Of a stretch of 64,000 nt of DNA, positions 42,870-53,680 are shown piece by piece. Within the stretch, counting starts at the first letter, position 1, and the number at the start of each line of letters is the position of its first letter. The translations under genes and the position numbers were made by a program. The notes under the pieces were generated by a model. The model was given only the letters and a program-made list of their open reading frames with translations. It was not told where the DNA came from and searched no databases. The stretch lies in contig JAGVSM010002757.1 of the NCBI GenBank assembly GCA_022494885.1, forward strand, positions 1 through 64,000, read 5' to 3'. Source of the stretch: Micrasema longulum. Taxonomy: Eukaryota > Arthropoda > Insecta > Trichoptera > Brachycentridae.

Positions 42870-43335
42870 TAAATATGCCTTATGTACATTCATATTTTAA
42901 CAATAGGATCTAATCGATTTTCTGATCCATATAATACAGCTTTAACTCGGATACTTGAAGCGAATCAATATTCTCTCTGGTTTGAGGTCTGGTTCCCAAA
43001 TTGTTTTTACAGTGACAAAGTACACAGATTATGTGTGTCGTCATAAAGTACAATATATAAATCAAAGTTTATAATTTATCACCAAGTTTTAAAATACGAC
43101 AGGGTAGTTGGGTTTACACCAGGTGGGTTGATCTCAAAGTAACAACATAATAATTTGGTAAATAAGTTTATTTCAAGAAATGTTTTCCTTTAAAATAAAT
43201 TATCCTAATGAGTTTAACTTCACTAAAAATTCACAAGAAAATCTACAATGGTTTAGAGCCAACAAAAGAATATAACCGAAACATTAAATTTAGCAGAAAT
43301 TTAAAATATTGAAAGAGACAAAATAAAAAAATAAT
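42870..43335. other. no feature recognised
   Basis: AT-rich with no assignable trace. Confidence 0.5.
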
Positions 43336-43339
43336 ATAA

Positions 43340-43925
43340 ACATTTTTTAGAATAATTAACAACACTTGTTTTTATTTTATTTACTTATAATTGATTAAGT
43401 TAGTTCATAATATCTTAAGGACAAATTTTTACAATTTTTTCGTCAAAATTTCTCAATAACATATTTTTTTCAAATAAATTTTAAATATTTAAATCTTTTC
43501 AATCTCCTTTATTTCTTCAGGTAACTTATTTTACAGCTTCAATCCCATGTACAATGAGTTTTGAGATTCCGTTTTTATCCTTATAGGTAATCTAGTCTTT
43601 TTTTTATCCCTCGTTTCATATGTATGACATTGATGGTTAAATTTGATTTTTGTTTTTATTTCATTCATCCTCTTAATTATTTTATGCATAAAAATTTCTA
43701 CATTATTTTTTTAATTTGCTGCTTTACTGTGAGCAAACCAATTTCTTCATGCATTATTTCTACATAAAAATAGATATTTCTTTTAAGTATAATCCTCATT
43801 GCCTTATTTTGAAGAATTTGTAAATTTTTAATTTCTTCTTCATTACATAAAAAAAAATTGGAAAAACAGAATAGTTTTGAAAAAATATTGATAATAATTT
43901 TCAACATGTCACTTTTTACGATTTT
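43340..43925 (-). pseudogene. Jockey/CR1-type LINE (family F1), C-terminus and 3' end
   Basis: The minus frame 43907-43698 reads LQILQNKAMRIILKRNIY and EEIGLLTVKQQIKKIM. After a frameshift come YETRDKKKTRLPIRIKTESQ, NSLYMGLKL, a stop and NKLPEEIKEIEKI (to about 43500). The blocks match F1 at 18465 (LTVLQNRAIRVILRKN, RLPFRRKTNTQN). The 3' UTR is AT-rich to about 43340. Confidence 0.88.
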
Positions 43926-43949
43926 CTTTTAACTAAATCTATGTCTACT

Positions 43950-44110
43950 CTCTAAATGGAGCATATAGTGTCAAGAAAACCTATCCATGCCTTTCTGTCT
44001 GCGGCCAATTCTCCTGTGTTTTACCAAGTCATGTCCAAGTCCCGTAGTTCAGACGTTAATTGCCGACGAACTGTCAACGTCCAAGACTTTGCACCATACA
44101 ACAATTGTAA
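43950..44110 (-). pseudogene. RTE-like LINE (group B) C-terminal fragment
   Basis: Minus: LLYGAKSWTLTVRRQLTSEL, RDLDMTW, a stop, then ELAADRKAWIGFLDTICSI. It shares T-V-x-R-Q-x-T-S-E-L-R and the W-x-x-F ending with the fragment at 42690. L-L-Y-G-A-K-S-W is fused to the extreme C-terminus, implying an internal deletion. Confidence 0.65.
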
Positions 44111-44590
44111 ACTGATATCTATAATATAATGGGATTGACATGTTAGTCTAATTAGTGTCTCAACGAAGAGACGGGCAGATCTTGGTTACTACATTAACTA
44201 TTTTTTCTCATTAAAAAACCTTTGTATTAATAATTATATTGTCTCGAATCCGGAGCCTACAATATGATGGCCGCACTGTATACATTCGAGTATGCATGAG
44301 AAATAAATAGATACGTGCGTCGTGCATACATAACACACCTAACCGTCCGCTATATTGACCGAATGTTTAACTGTGCCACCGACATTGGTGTTCTGTATTC
44401 AAGTGTACATTTATTTTGCATATTGATAACCATTACTTATTTTACTAACTACACGGTCTCAAGTTTCAAATAAATTGGATTTTATTGAATTTATTTATAT
44501 GTTTATTAAGGTTGAATTATCCCTTTTAAAACGTATAAAATGGATTTTCAAAATAATATAAAATCAACCCTTTCAATACCTATTCACTGC
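44111..44590. other. no feature recognised
   Basis: Nothing assignable; moderately mixed composition near 44240-44400. Confidence 0.45.
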
Positions 44591-44594
44591 CTTA

Positions 44595-44830
44595 TTTTTT
44601 TTGCTTCCTATTTTACAGTAATAGCTGCTCGATCATGGAATAATCTACCCACTAATGAAAAGACGCCACTTCTATAATTTTATTTAAATCACGTATGAAA
44701 TATCACTTCCTGAATATTTATGTTTTTTTCCTCCCTTTTTCCTTTACCCCCACCTCTCTTTGTAGAAAAGTGTAGACATTTAGTTAATTTTTACTAAAAA
44801 AAAATAAATAATAATTGATATTTTGTTCTA
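44595..44830 (+). pseudogene. LINE C-terminal scrap
   Basis: One frame reads VIAARSWNNLPTNEKTP, then a frameshift and FKSRMKYHFLNIY, matching the A-x-x-x-W-N-x-L-P ... F-K-x-x-[LM]-K-x-[HY]-[FL] ending of CR1/Jockey ORF2. An A-rich AAAAAAAAATAAATAATAAT stretch at 44796-44815 may be its tail. Confidence 0.45.
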
Positions 44831-45685
44831 TCAAGAGAATATTAATAAACCAACAAAATGTCCATATACCACTGATTTTCTCAAATTGAACGGTTCGGGT
44901 AGGTAGAAAGAAATTGCCATAGGTATATGCCCGCCCTTATGCATATATATGTGAACTGTTAATATATATTTATAAAGTGTTTGAATCAATATATGAAATA
45001 ATATTTATCCATTGACTTTACAATCATAAAATTAAAAATAAATAAATAAAATAAAAAGTTTTAAACACATTTTTATAATCTCGTTTCTTTAGAGTAATTT
45101 TACTCACAACAATTTATTTTTATTACCTTGATAAAGAATTTTTTCTTACTTCGTGAGGTAACATACTCTATTTTAATACTCGGTACAAATTATCGTTAAG
45201 TGATGCCTCTCTTTGCTTCTCTCGTACAAGAGATACACACAAATGCTTCCATTACAGAAATCGCGTGTATTGTATATGTACGGAATATTATTTATGCACT
45301 TCATAAGTACTGTCAGCGTAACATTAATATAAGAGAGTGAATATTTCATGGTTCTGCAACAAGTACGTCATAAAGAGCTTTTATTATATTATATAAAGCT
45401 CTGTAACGATGACATGTTGAATTTTTAAATCAAGATTAATATGAAATGCAGAAAACACTATGCAGGAATAGTGAGCTGGAATTTAATGCTTTACCAAAAA
45501 AAAACTGTAATTCATTTGTTTTTATCTATTTCTTTTATTACCCAAGGGGCTTTTATAAAAAAACCATACATTTTTACTTACTTAAAAACAAAACACAAAT
45601 AATCAAATAATTAAATGTATGGAAGAAGGATGTGCAATTATAGAAGTTATGACATTAAATTTAGATAAAGTAAAAAAATAAAGAT
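44831..45685. other. no feature recognised
   Basis: AT-rich with a few less AT-rich patches (45200-45350); no family recognised. Confidence 0.45.
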
Positions 45686-45689
45686 TAAC

Positions 45690-46265
45690 CCTGGTGGAAA
45701 AATGAATTCCCACATGGGGCAAGAAATTGCGGGGAACGAAGCTCTAGGGCTTCTCCAATATTATTTAGTGGAGTGGACTGTATTTTAATATTAATAAAAT
45801 AAGTGAATACCCTCAATATGTGGTACGCTGTGTCAATCGGTTAAAACCCCAACGAATGATTTGGATTAGGAATGTATGCCACTAACCTGGTTCGTTCTTG
45901 ATGAAGTCCGACTGGTTAATTGCAAGTGGCACCAACCGACTGTCCTTGTGGGCGGGCCCCCGATCTGGAATTGAACACTGGTGGTTGGTGGAAACAAAGC
46001 TTATGATGCGACACAGGTTCAACAAAATAAACGCGTGATTCACAACACGAGGTCTTATTGTGGTGGATGATCAAAAGATACCAAGGTGGGAAGTGAACAG
46101 TAATTGTGAATAAAACATATGTTGAAGTTGTGAAAATGAACATTGTGAACAATGCATCAAAAATTAGGTTAGTACGCAAAAAAAAAAAAAATATATAAAT
46201 TTTGTAAAGTACAAATGAAATAAAGTGTTTTGGTAAGCAAGAAAGAAAAGTGTAAGTGAACTGAA
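45690..46265 (+). other. unexplained GC-rich segment and purine-skewed leader; possible LTR-element leader
   Basis: GC-rich patches at 45700-45780 and 45895-46100 are followed by an A/G-rich stretch with recurring GTGAA (46085-46265). TGGCACCAACCGACTG at 45928-45943 starts with TGG and follows TTAATTGCAAG, the arrangement expected of a tRNA primer-binding site after an LTR ending in CA. I found no matching second LTR and no gag or pol sequence, so this stays a guess. Confidence 0.2.
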
Positions 46266-46700
46266 TAATCAAAAAAGCATATTATTTACAAAAAATTAAC
46301 AAATATGAAATGCGTGTTTGCCAATCTTTAAACGCAAACAAGGTTAATTGAGTATTAGAGTAAATAAAAAAAGTATAAAGCAATGCAAATAAAAAAGTAA
46401 ATAAGAGAAAATAGGGATAAAATATTTTGATACATGTGAGATAAACCCATGAAAAGTCAAGTAAAAAGTAAGTTAGAAGATGAAATAAACTAGATGTTAA
46501 AACAGTTGTCAAAAGCAACAGAAAAAAAGGAGAATACAAATTGAAAAAAAAAAACGTGTAACGGTGTTATTTAAATTTTTTACCAGGTGAGTTGAGCTGG
46601 TATTTATGTTTTTATTATATGGCACAAGTGCCTTTTACAGTATGAAATATAACATTATAATAAGTTCTGTTATACAAAAATGAAAAACAATATAAAAATT
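46266..46700. other. low-complexity purine-rich stretch, then a possible LINE tail
   Basis: 46266-46555 is A/G-rich on the plus strand, making an 85-codon minus frame that is compositional noise. GTTTTTATTATATGGCACAA near 46607 resembles the complement of a LINE 3' end. Confidence 0.35.
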
Positions 46701-46865
46701 CAATCGGGTTGTGGTCCCGTGGCTAGTATTTCGGAATCGTGGCTTAAAGGTTCGTGGTTCAAATTCCACTTTACTCTAACTTGATTTCTATTTTATTATA
46801 GTGAGTTATTTACAAATAAAAAATTGCGTAAATATTTGGGTTAATCATAAAAATGTAAATAATGA
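46700..46865 (+). repeat. SINE family S2
   Basis: CGGGTTGTGGTCCCGTGGCT (46705), AAGGTTCGTGGTTCAAATTC (B box), TAACTTGATTTCTATTTT, AGTGAGTTATTTACAAATAA and ATATTTGGGTTAATCATAAA. Confidence 0.8.
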
Positions 46866-47084
46866 TTTTAAAAAAAACATGAAAAGAAGAAAAATAAAAA
46901 TAACAAGAATAATATATAAACACATATGTATGTCAGCATACAAAAGATATTAAATATCAGTATATTATGAACGTGAAATGAGTTAAGAGCATATAGTTGG
47001 CAAAAGTAGCTTTTGCAAATTAATCGTTAATCGTTGCTATAAAACATCATGAAATAATCATCATAAAGAGATGATTTGAATTCA

Positions 47085-47700
47085 CAGAAACTCAAGTTAA
47101 AAATGTCAATATGAGAGGTATATTCATTTCCTAGTCTGTGTATACGTGGTATAGGTGAGTGACAAAGATAGTTGGTTTAAAAAAAGTGACAATAATATAG
47201 ATTGTTTAATCTAGTTTTACGTGATGGTATGTTGATTTTTATTTAGTCCAGGTGTTCGCAACAATCGAATTTTAAATAAATGATTTTATATAAAAATAGT
47301 AAGTCTGTAATTGTCCTATGATCCTCCATAAAAGGCGAATTCAAAGAATTTAACAAAGACATGTGGTTAATTAAATTAAAAAATCAAATTTTTTCGTTGA
47401 GCTCGTTTAAAATTATTTATGTGAATTTTGTATAAAGAGGACCATATAGTAGAATTGTACTCTATTGGGTTCTGAATAAGTATACATACAAAAAATTTAT
47501 TAATTTAATCGAATCAAAATCTTTTATAGTTTTATGAATGAAACCCAAATTTTCCATTCTTTTAAAAGTAATGTGGATGGCGTGGCTTTTAATATAAAGT
47601 TTTATGCTGATTTTAAAATTGATTTTAATCTCTGAATAGTATGCAACGTTTAAATTATTTTTTCCGTAAATTTATATGCAGTATAAAAAAATAAATTGTT
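47085..47700 (-). pseudogene. Jockey/CR1-type LINE (family F2), C-terminal fragment
   Basis: Minus, top to bottom: FYIKSHAIHITFKRMENLGF, IHKTIKDFDSIKLINFLYVY, a stop with TILLYGPLYTK, then LLFLYKIIYLKFDCCEHL and, frameshifted, PIPRIHRLGNEYT near 47105. This is the order L-G-F-I-x-R-x-x-K-D-F, L-x-x-x-[LY]-V-R, W-x-P-x-Y, [LF]-K-I-I, then S-P-I-x-R. It matches the F2 copy at 7525. Multiple stops. Confidence 0.8.
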
Positions 47701-47746
47701 TTATATGTCAGACATAAAAGTTAGTGGGTTAATAAAAAATATATAC

Positions 47747-48046
47747 AAGCATTGTCAACCTCTAGATTTATTGTTTACTCAAAAACCGTGAGCGCAGGAG
47801 AGGGGGTAGCAGCTGTTGTCTTAAAAAACAGTTGTTAAAAATAGCCATCATCGTCTAGTAGTTAGGACCCCAATTAGTGTTTTTAGCTGTTAAAAATTTC
47901 AGAAAGTAAAATATTTCTACATCGTTATATTTTTTTATTCAATGTTTAAACGTCGTTGAAATTCTACCGACGCGTCGCCGTCGGTAGAATTTCAATCGCC
48001 TTCGGTAGATAAATAAATAGATTGCTCTCAAAATCAGTAGGGCTGG
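47747..48046. mobile_element. TIR element family M2, short copy
   Basis: Left end CAAGCATTGTCAACCTC (47747) and right end AGTAGGGCTGGCAAAGCTG (48027-48045) are inverted versions of one end. The interior has TCGGTAGAATTTCAATCG and CGGTAGATAAATAAATAGAT, paralleling 54958-55000 in the second copy. A 17-bp perfect hairpin (47956-47995) sits inside. No coding capacity, so non-autonomous. Confidence 0.65.
47956..47995. repeat. perfect 17-bp inverted repeat
   Basis: Arms TTGAAATTCTACCGACG (47956-47972) and its exact complement (47979-47995), separated by six bases. The CGGTAGAATTTC motif is the recurring sequence of family M2, so the hairpin is probably two opposed copies of it. Confidence 0.9.
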
Positions 48047-48094
48047 CAAAGCTGAGTTCAAAGTTGCAAAAATCCTTTTTTTTAATAGAAACAT

Positions 48095-48125
48095 TACCGT
48101 TTTATGATTTACCCAAATGTTTCAG
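48095..48125 (-). repeat. S2 SINE tail scrap
   Basis: TTATGATTTACCCAAATGTT matches the complement of the S2 3' end at 33790. Confidence 0.4.
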
Positions 48126-48639
48126 TTTAAGGGGCCTTTTCAACAAGACGACATTATTAGAAAATGCTAATAAAGTTTTTAAGCAAGATTTTTTTATCCT
48201 TAAAAACGTGCTTTCTTATTGTGAATCGCTATTTTAATTTTAGAGATTACCAAGTTGTTGTAAAAAAGCGATTCATAATAAAAAAATAATAAAAATAATA
48301 AACAAAATTTCCTTTAGCACACTCCTGTCAAGTTTTTAACGAATCCATCTCACATTACAAGACTAAAAGACTTAATTTATTACTTTCATACACACTAACT
48401 GATATAATAAAATAAAATCAATTCATAAATAAAGTATATCTTGAAGAAGAAGCTTGTCGAGTTTTAAAACCGGTCGGCAGAAAAAAAAAGTGGTTGAAAA
48501 CTCAGTTATTTTATTGATTTCCATACAGTCCACAAAATTCTAATTTCTGCTGTTATCAGTGCTTGAAAAGTATTGACCTAACCATACAAATTCTATTAGT
48601 ATATTTTTGGTTTAAAAAAAAAAATTGTCTAATTAACTA

Positions 48640-49335
48640 TTAGTATTAATTTATTTTCAAATCTCTATTTTTTTTATTTATTTATTATTATTATTATTTA
48701 TTTGAAAATTGATTCATTTACCCTTACGGATTATTACATTCATTTTACAAAAACAATATAAATATTTTTTACTCATAGATCTTTTGAAAAGTTTTTGCTT
48801 AGTTTAGTTTAGTTTAGTTTTGCTTAGTTTAAGCTTTTGTTTAGTTTTAGTTCTTCGTACACATTAGTGGTTAATTTATGGATAGATTCTCATGATTTTA
48901 GTTGAAAGAGTTGAGTTATATTTAATTGCTTAGTTTGTTTAAAAAATTATCTAGTTGCAGTTAGATAGGGAAGGTCTTTGTAGCCTGTTTGTGTCATTTT
49001 GATATCCTGTTCCCCATAGTAAATGTAAACAACATATTTTAGTTTTTACATAGGCTTCATACATTATATTTTTTTCCGTTTTTGGAACAAAGTTTTTGAT
49101 TTAAAAAAAAAACTCAATAATGTCGCCACTTTGCTAATTAAATTGTAAATATGAATTGTCCATGTCAATTGTATGTCTATTGTTAGTCTTAAGTATTTAA
49201 TTTGTTTAATTTCAGCTAGTTGTTCATTATTTTTGTAACCATCTATTTTATGACATTTTTTTCTAGATTAAAAATGGATAGTATTGCATTTTTTTTATTA
49301 ACTGCAAGTAAGTTTGTGATTACTTGTATGTATAT
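48640..49335 (-). pseudogene. Jockey/CR1-type LINE, C-terminal RT-to-end fragment
   Basis: Minus from 49300 down: QLIKKMQYYPFLI, a stop, GYKNNEQLAEIKQIKYLRLT then IDIQLTWTIHIYNLISKVAT. Further on come YYGEQDIKMTQTGYKDLPYL, LNITQLFQLKSWESIHKLTT and NVYEELK. I-K-Y-L-[GR]-L-x-I-D-x-x-L-T-W-x-x-H-I is RT domain E; the rest is the post-thumb tail. The 3' end carries TTATTATTATTATTTATTTG (48683-48702). TTTAG pentamers at 48797-48822 interrupt it. Confidence 0.7.
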
Positions 49336-49750
49336 TTTATAAAGTATTTTTTTCCCGAAATATACAAGGCATTTAGAAAATGGAATAAATAAAAAATAAT
49401 CTTTTACGAAAATGAGAACTTTTCGTAATATTATTTCGTTTATTTTTTATCACCATGTAGACACTCAATCATATTTTGTATACTGAGATGGTAAATACAT
49501 GTTGTTCCTTTTTTAATCTGGGTTAAGATTGAGTTAAAAGAAAAAGAAATCTATCCTTTCCTTCGTGGAAACAGTTTTTACCCTACTTTAGTACGTCAAA
49601 CTTTTCCTAGAAAACTTTTCGCAATGATTACATTTTCGTTTCATGGAGCGTCGGTTTTACAATTGAAATTTTTTTTTAGTTGTTTTTTTAGGTAAGTCAT
49701 TTTGGTCTTAGAATTGTGTGAATTAAGCAACAAATTCAAACAGAAGCCTA
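49336..49750. other. no feature recognised
   Basis: AT-rich; nothing seen. Confidence 0.5.
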
Positions 49751-49754
49751 CAGC

Positions 49755-49830
49755 AGGCACCGTGGGGTAGTTGGTTGAACGGCCAACGGTGAAACTGGCG
49801 TCACGGGTTCGATTGCCGCCAGCTACAATA
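49755..49830 (+). repeat. tRNA-like SINE head, orphan
   Basis: GTGGGGTAGTTGGTTGAACG resembles an A box, and ACGGGTTCGATTGCCGCC (49803-49820) contains a B box. No complementary acceptor strands and no attached SINE body. Confidence 0.5.
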
Positions 49831-50009
49831 ATACAATTTTTTTACTCAATTCATCCGATGTATTTTTAAGAAATTGCATCTACAATCGCTCTTTTTTTAA
49901 ATAAAAAAAAGTTAAAAAAAACTGATTTTAGTACTTTTTTTTAGCATTTGTGTATTATTTTACAAAATTTAGACATGATTGCAGTGTGAAGTACAATGAT
50001 CATCCTGGA

Positions 50010-50165
50010 ATATTGTAGACTACTCGATAACTGTTCTCAGGTATAGATACTGAAAAAAGGGAATTGAAGAGGGTTAAGTCGGCCTTGCAGTGTAGTAGTT
50101 TGCGCGTTTGTTCACCTAATATGCCCGAGGTTCCGGGTTGGACTCCTAAAGGGCCATTTACATGT
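50010..50165 (+). repeat. SINE family S1, 5' unit and head
   Basis: ACTGTTCTCAGGTATAGATA (5' unit) then GTAGTAGTTTGCGCGTTTG and B box GAGGTTCCGGGTTGGACTCC (50128-50147). The tail is missing. Confidence 0.65.
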
Positions 50166-50510
50166 ATAAGATACAATTGATATGACAATAAAAAAGTTTA
50201 GTGGTTTTTTAATTAATTTTTTTTATTGTTAATATAGACTTTTTAACTAAGCCAATTAAAAAAATCAAATGTATCGTATTATTACCGCAATGACTTTTAG
50301 ATGTTTTGCATTTCAAAAATTTCTCCACGTGTGACGTCTCAAGTACTCTTCCATTTTTTCTCGGTCAGTTCGGCCGATTGGTGCGTTGATGGTAAACAAA
50401 CCGAAAATCTTCCACAACTCTCTTATCATTGTTTGATTCGTATGCACTAGTGACGTCGTTGGAAGTAGTCTGTTTACATTAAAAAAAAAAAAAAAAAAAA
50501 ACTATATATA

Positions 50511-50775
50511 TTATCGGCCTCGTGGTGTAAAGGTCAGCGCGTTATCCTGCCATGCAATAGGTCTCGGGTTTGATTCCCGACATGGTTGATATGAAATATT
50601 TATTTAAAAGGGTGTTTTCACACTAGAATATTTCATAGTCCCTGGACTGGTACCTGAAGCGTAAGACTTAATCTTACCTTCATGTAACAAAAAAAAGATG
50701 ATCAAGATATGCTGCTATTGGTGTACCAATGCAGTGGCCTATGCACTGTTAGGTGCCGAAAGGAAATGATGATAT
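50511..50775 (+). repeat. SINE family S1, best-preserved tRNA head, body and tail
   Basis: A box TGGTGTAAAGGTCAGCG (50524), B box GGGTTTGATTCCCGACATG (50567), GATATGAAATATTTATTTAA, body CTGGACTGGTACCTGAAGCG (50643), CTTACCTTCATGTAACAAAA, tail CCAATGCAGTGGCCTATGCA and GTTAGGTGCCGAAAGG, ending in GATGATATAT. It is preceded by a run of about 20 A and lacks the 5' unit. Confidence 0.88.
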
Positions 50776-51225
50776 ATATTTTCAAGAAACTTTGCAGTAC
50801 AATTTAATGCTGTAATTTTTACCGCGCGTAAGAAAAAAAAATTAAATCCAAATTTCCGCAAGGCTGAAGTTCTTCTTTATGTCACATCCTAGCTCCATGA
50901 AAAGCCTCAACCACGCAGGACAGAACACTAGAACAATACGGAAATTTGACCACAATTCTCACGTAAGCGCTGCGAAAATGAATAGACGACGGTGTTTGTT
51001 ATGACCGAATTCACGAAAAAGATAATTTTTTTATACTCAGATGTATTGGAATTGTTTGAAGATTTTATTCTGACGACCTTTTCGTAATATTTTTTTGCGT
51101 TCGACACGACACCTTCACACCTTGTGGCCGCGCGCGGTGATGGGGGTAATAATTGTACCGCGGAGGTTGCCTGCCCGCCTATCTCGGTGATGTTGTCTTG
51201 AGACAAGTTTTTGTGTTGTGTCCTG
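50776..51225. other. mostly unassigned, partly GC-rich
   Basis: 51105-51200 is CpG-rich (GTGGCCGCGCGCGGTGATGG). A 129-codon minus frame (51317-50928) spans it but shows no domain. Possibly a decayed repeat. Confidence 0.35.
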
Positions 51226-51226
51226 G

Positions 51227-51248
51227 GACAAAACAATATTGTTTTGTC
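51227..51248. repeat. perfect 22-bp palindrome
   Basis: GACAAAACAAT followed directly by its exact complement, with no spacer. It lies just before an S2 SINE. Confidence 0.9.
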
Positions 51249-51266
51249 AACCAGAAAAACGGCCTT

Positions 51267-51402
51267 CAACAAAGTAGCAATGGATTTTGGTCCAAGGTTC
51301 AAACCCTGCTCAAACATAACCTAATTCCCATTTCCCAATAGTGTGCTATGGACATCTCGTTGATGATGCTCTCCAAAATTAAAATATACGAGTTAATCAA
51401 AA
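51267..51402 (+). repeat. SINE family S2, degenerate
   Basis: CCAAGGTTCAAACCCTGCTC (B box), ACCTAATTCCCATTTCCCAA, TAGTGTGCTATGGACATC, GATGATGCTCTCCAAAAT and GAGTTAATCAAAATAAG follow the S2 order with many mutations. Confidence 0.65.
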
Positions 51403-52120
51403 TAAGATAAATATACTTTTTTTAATAGTAAGGTTTATGTGATATGAAAAATTAAAACGCATATATTTTTGTACTTAAGCTAAAAAATAAAACATAAAAT
51501 TCTTCAACTTTCTTCTGAAATCTGATTCTATAAATTTTGTAACAAAACAACACCCCCGCTGATAAAGATATAAAATTCACGCCTTTTAAAGGGCTGCTCC
51601 AGGTGTCAAAAATGGGGTGGATAGTTCCCTGAATATCATTACCTTCTGATTTATTATTTTCATTTCAGCGAAATGTTTATCGTGATTTATAATCTTAAAA
51701 CACCATGCTAGCGAGTGAGCCTTCCCTTATATTACGACCATTCATACATTTATACATATATGAAATAACTTTGAGAAAATAAATCACAGATCGTGAAATG
51801 GGATGTCATCGTTTTCTCAAAAGGTCGAAATTGATTCAATGAAAAGCTCCTTAAATTGGAGACGTTTTTTAACCACGTAAATTATTTGTAAGTGCGATTA
51901 TTTACTATGCAACAAGTCTTTGGTCCGATTTCTGGCATGGTAAGCATGAAGTGTTCATTTGAAATGTGTTTTTTTACTTACCAAGTATACTCCTATACCC
52001 TTTTCAATATATGTAAATACGCGTCTTAAATTACATTTTAAACTCTTACACATTCATCTAAGCACACATGAATACAAACATCGCACACATACAATTAAGT
52101 CAATTCTTTTCTTATATAAA
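51403..52120. other. no feature recognised
   Basis: AT-rich; a decayed tRNA-like GTCTTTGGTCCGATTTCTGG lies at about 51919, too weak to assign. Confidence 0.45.
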
Positions 52121-52124
52121 TAAA

Positions 52125-53400
52125 ATGTATTTATTTATTTATACTTTTACATTGTTTGTATTCTTTTTTTTAAACATAATAATGTTCCCTCACTGGGGTG
52201 TCCCGTGCCGAGGGAAACATTTTACAAAATGTAAAACATACTTAGATTAGCTATTTAACAAAATTAACATACTAATAACAAAATTAACATATATTCGTGA
52301 TAATTAGGTTTATTAATCCAATAAACCTAATTATCACTAACATAATAAACAATAAAAAACTAAAAAAATCATAAAAAACATAACCAATTTATACAGACCA
52401 AAAGAACAAATTTCACACACAGTACAACATTTTACCTATTTGGCTTGATCTTCTCATCGATCCGTGCGCAACCCACCTCCACTATTTATTTCTTAATACT
52501 TATTTTATATTATGAGAACGTACTAATTGTCCTAATGGATAATGGAAGTGGATTGTACACTTTAACCGAGTAGTAGGCTAATCCTCTTTGACCGAAGGGT
52601 GTATTCATTTTTTTATTTTTTGCAGCATCAAGGTGGAGTATCCAGTAACTCTTGTATTTGTAACGGAAGGTAGAGAATAATGTTTACGTGCGTATAGTAA
52701 CAAAGCTTTTACATAAAGTTGTTTTATAGATTTTACACTTAGATTTTCAAATATACCGAGGGAGCTGGTTCTGATTGGGACTCTTAAGATAATTTTTATT
52801 AAAGCTTTTTGTGAAATTATAATTTGCTTGATCAGTGTGTTATTTGTACTTCTCCATCCAATTATTCCATATTCCAAATTTGATTGAGTTATTGCTAATA
52901 TATTCTTACAAGTTCTTTTAGGCTAATTATATTTCTTATGGTTTTAAAAAGTAAATTTGCTTTTTCAATTAATTTTTAATATGATCAATTTGATTAGTCC
53001 ATCTTAAATTCCCACCTATCTTAATTCCCAAATATTTAATTGAATCTTCTTTGTCCAACGATTTTCAAATACATTCAATATTCGGAAATTGGTTATTATA
53101 ATTACAGTTGTGAATAGTTGAGGAAAGATTTAGATTACATATAGTTTTATTATTAGTTTTAAATGTTATGTATTTTGTTTTCGAGTGATTTAGTGTTAGA
53201 TAATTTGAGTCTTACCATTTTTTAATAAATTTAAGTAATTTAAGTGGATTTTTTTTAAATTGGTTCTTGTATTATCAATAGCTTTCTCCTTTTTTTTATG
53301 TAATAGCTGTAAAAATTCTGAATAAATAAAATATTTGGTAAAATCCGGACCAACGCCTTGTCTGTAAAACTGATCGTCTGTTTTCTTCATGACGATAACT
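52125..53400 (-). pseudogene. CR1/Jockey-type LINE (family F3), longest copy
   Basis: Minus from 53390 down: NTRTNLKKIHLNYL, a decayed LKLN-type stretch, KYLGIKIGGNLRWTNQIDH (domain E, about 53010), then the open frame 52877-52605 with MEYGIIGWRSTN, SQKALIKIILRVPIRTS and FENLSVKSIKQLYVKALLL. A frameshift precedes FGQRGLAYYSVKVYNPLP. The 3' UTR carries an 18-bp hairpin (52297-52337), the TTCCCT/AGGGAA stem-loop (52192-52220) and a sense A-rich end near 52125. Collinear with 27310-28160. RT motifs A to C are missing. Confidence 0.88.
52297..52337. repeat. perfect 18-bp inverted repeat in a LINE 3' UTR
   Basis: GTGATAATTAGGTTTATT (52297-52314) and its exact complement (52320-52337) with a 5-base loop. 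The F3 sister copy near 27485-27510 has only one arm-like stretch (AACCTAATTACCATTA), so the second arm probably arose by a local inverted duplication. Confidence 0.9.
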
Positions 53401-53569
53401 TACAGCTTCATTTATATTATGTAAAAAAAAAACCAATAACAAATAAGCCCATACAAGTTTTCACAATGTAGCACCACAGTTAGTTAAAATATATTCTCAA
53501 ATATAAAATAAACAGTAAAGTAAATAATAAAAAAATAAAAAAACTACAAATTATTTCGAAAGCAATAAT

Positions 53570-53680
53570 GATCAATGCATGATCAGGATACGCTGCGGTC
53601 GGTGTACCAATGGAGTGCCTGCCTTATACAGTATTGGGTGTGGTAAGAGAATTAAGGGAATGATGGTGAAGGGAAGTAAG
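53570..53680 (+). repeat. SINE family S1, tail
   Basis: GATCAGGATACGCTGCGG, GTGTACCAATGGAGTGCC, AGTATTGGGTGTGGTAAG and a GGGAATGATGGTG end. The head is missing. Confidence 0.65.

Noticed and set aside
46282..46539. 85-codon minus-strand frame rich in Leu, Phe and Thr
   Set aside because: Produced by a purine-rich plus strand; no sign of a real membrane protein.
50511..50585. Functional tRNA gene
   Set aside because: Good A and B boxes, but it is continuous with the S1 body and tail found in many copies.
50928..51317. 129-codon minus-strand frame
   Set aside because: It spans a GC-rich patch, a palindrome and SINE sequence; residues show no domain, so it is probably incidental.
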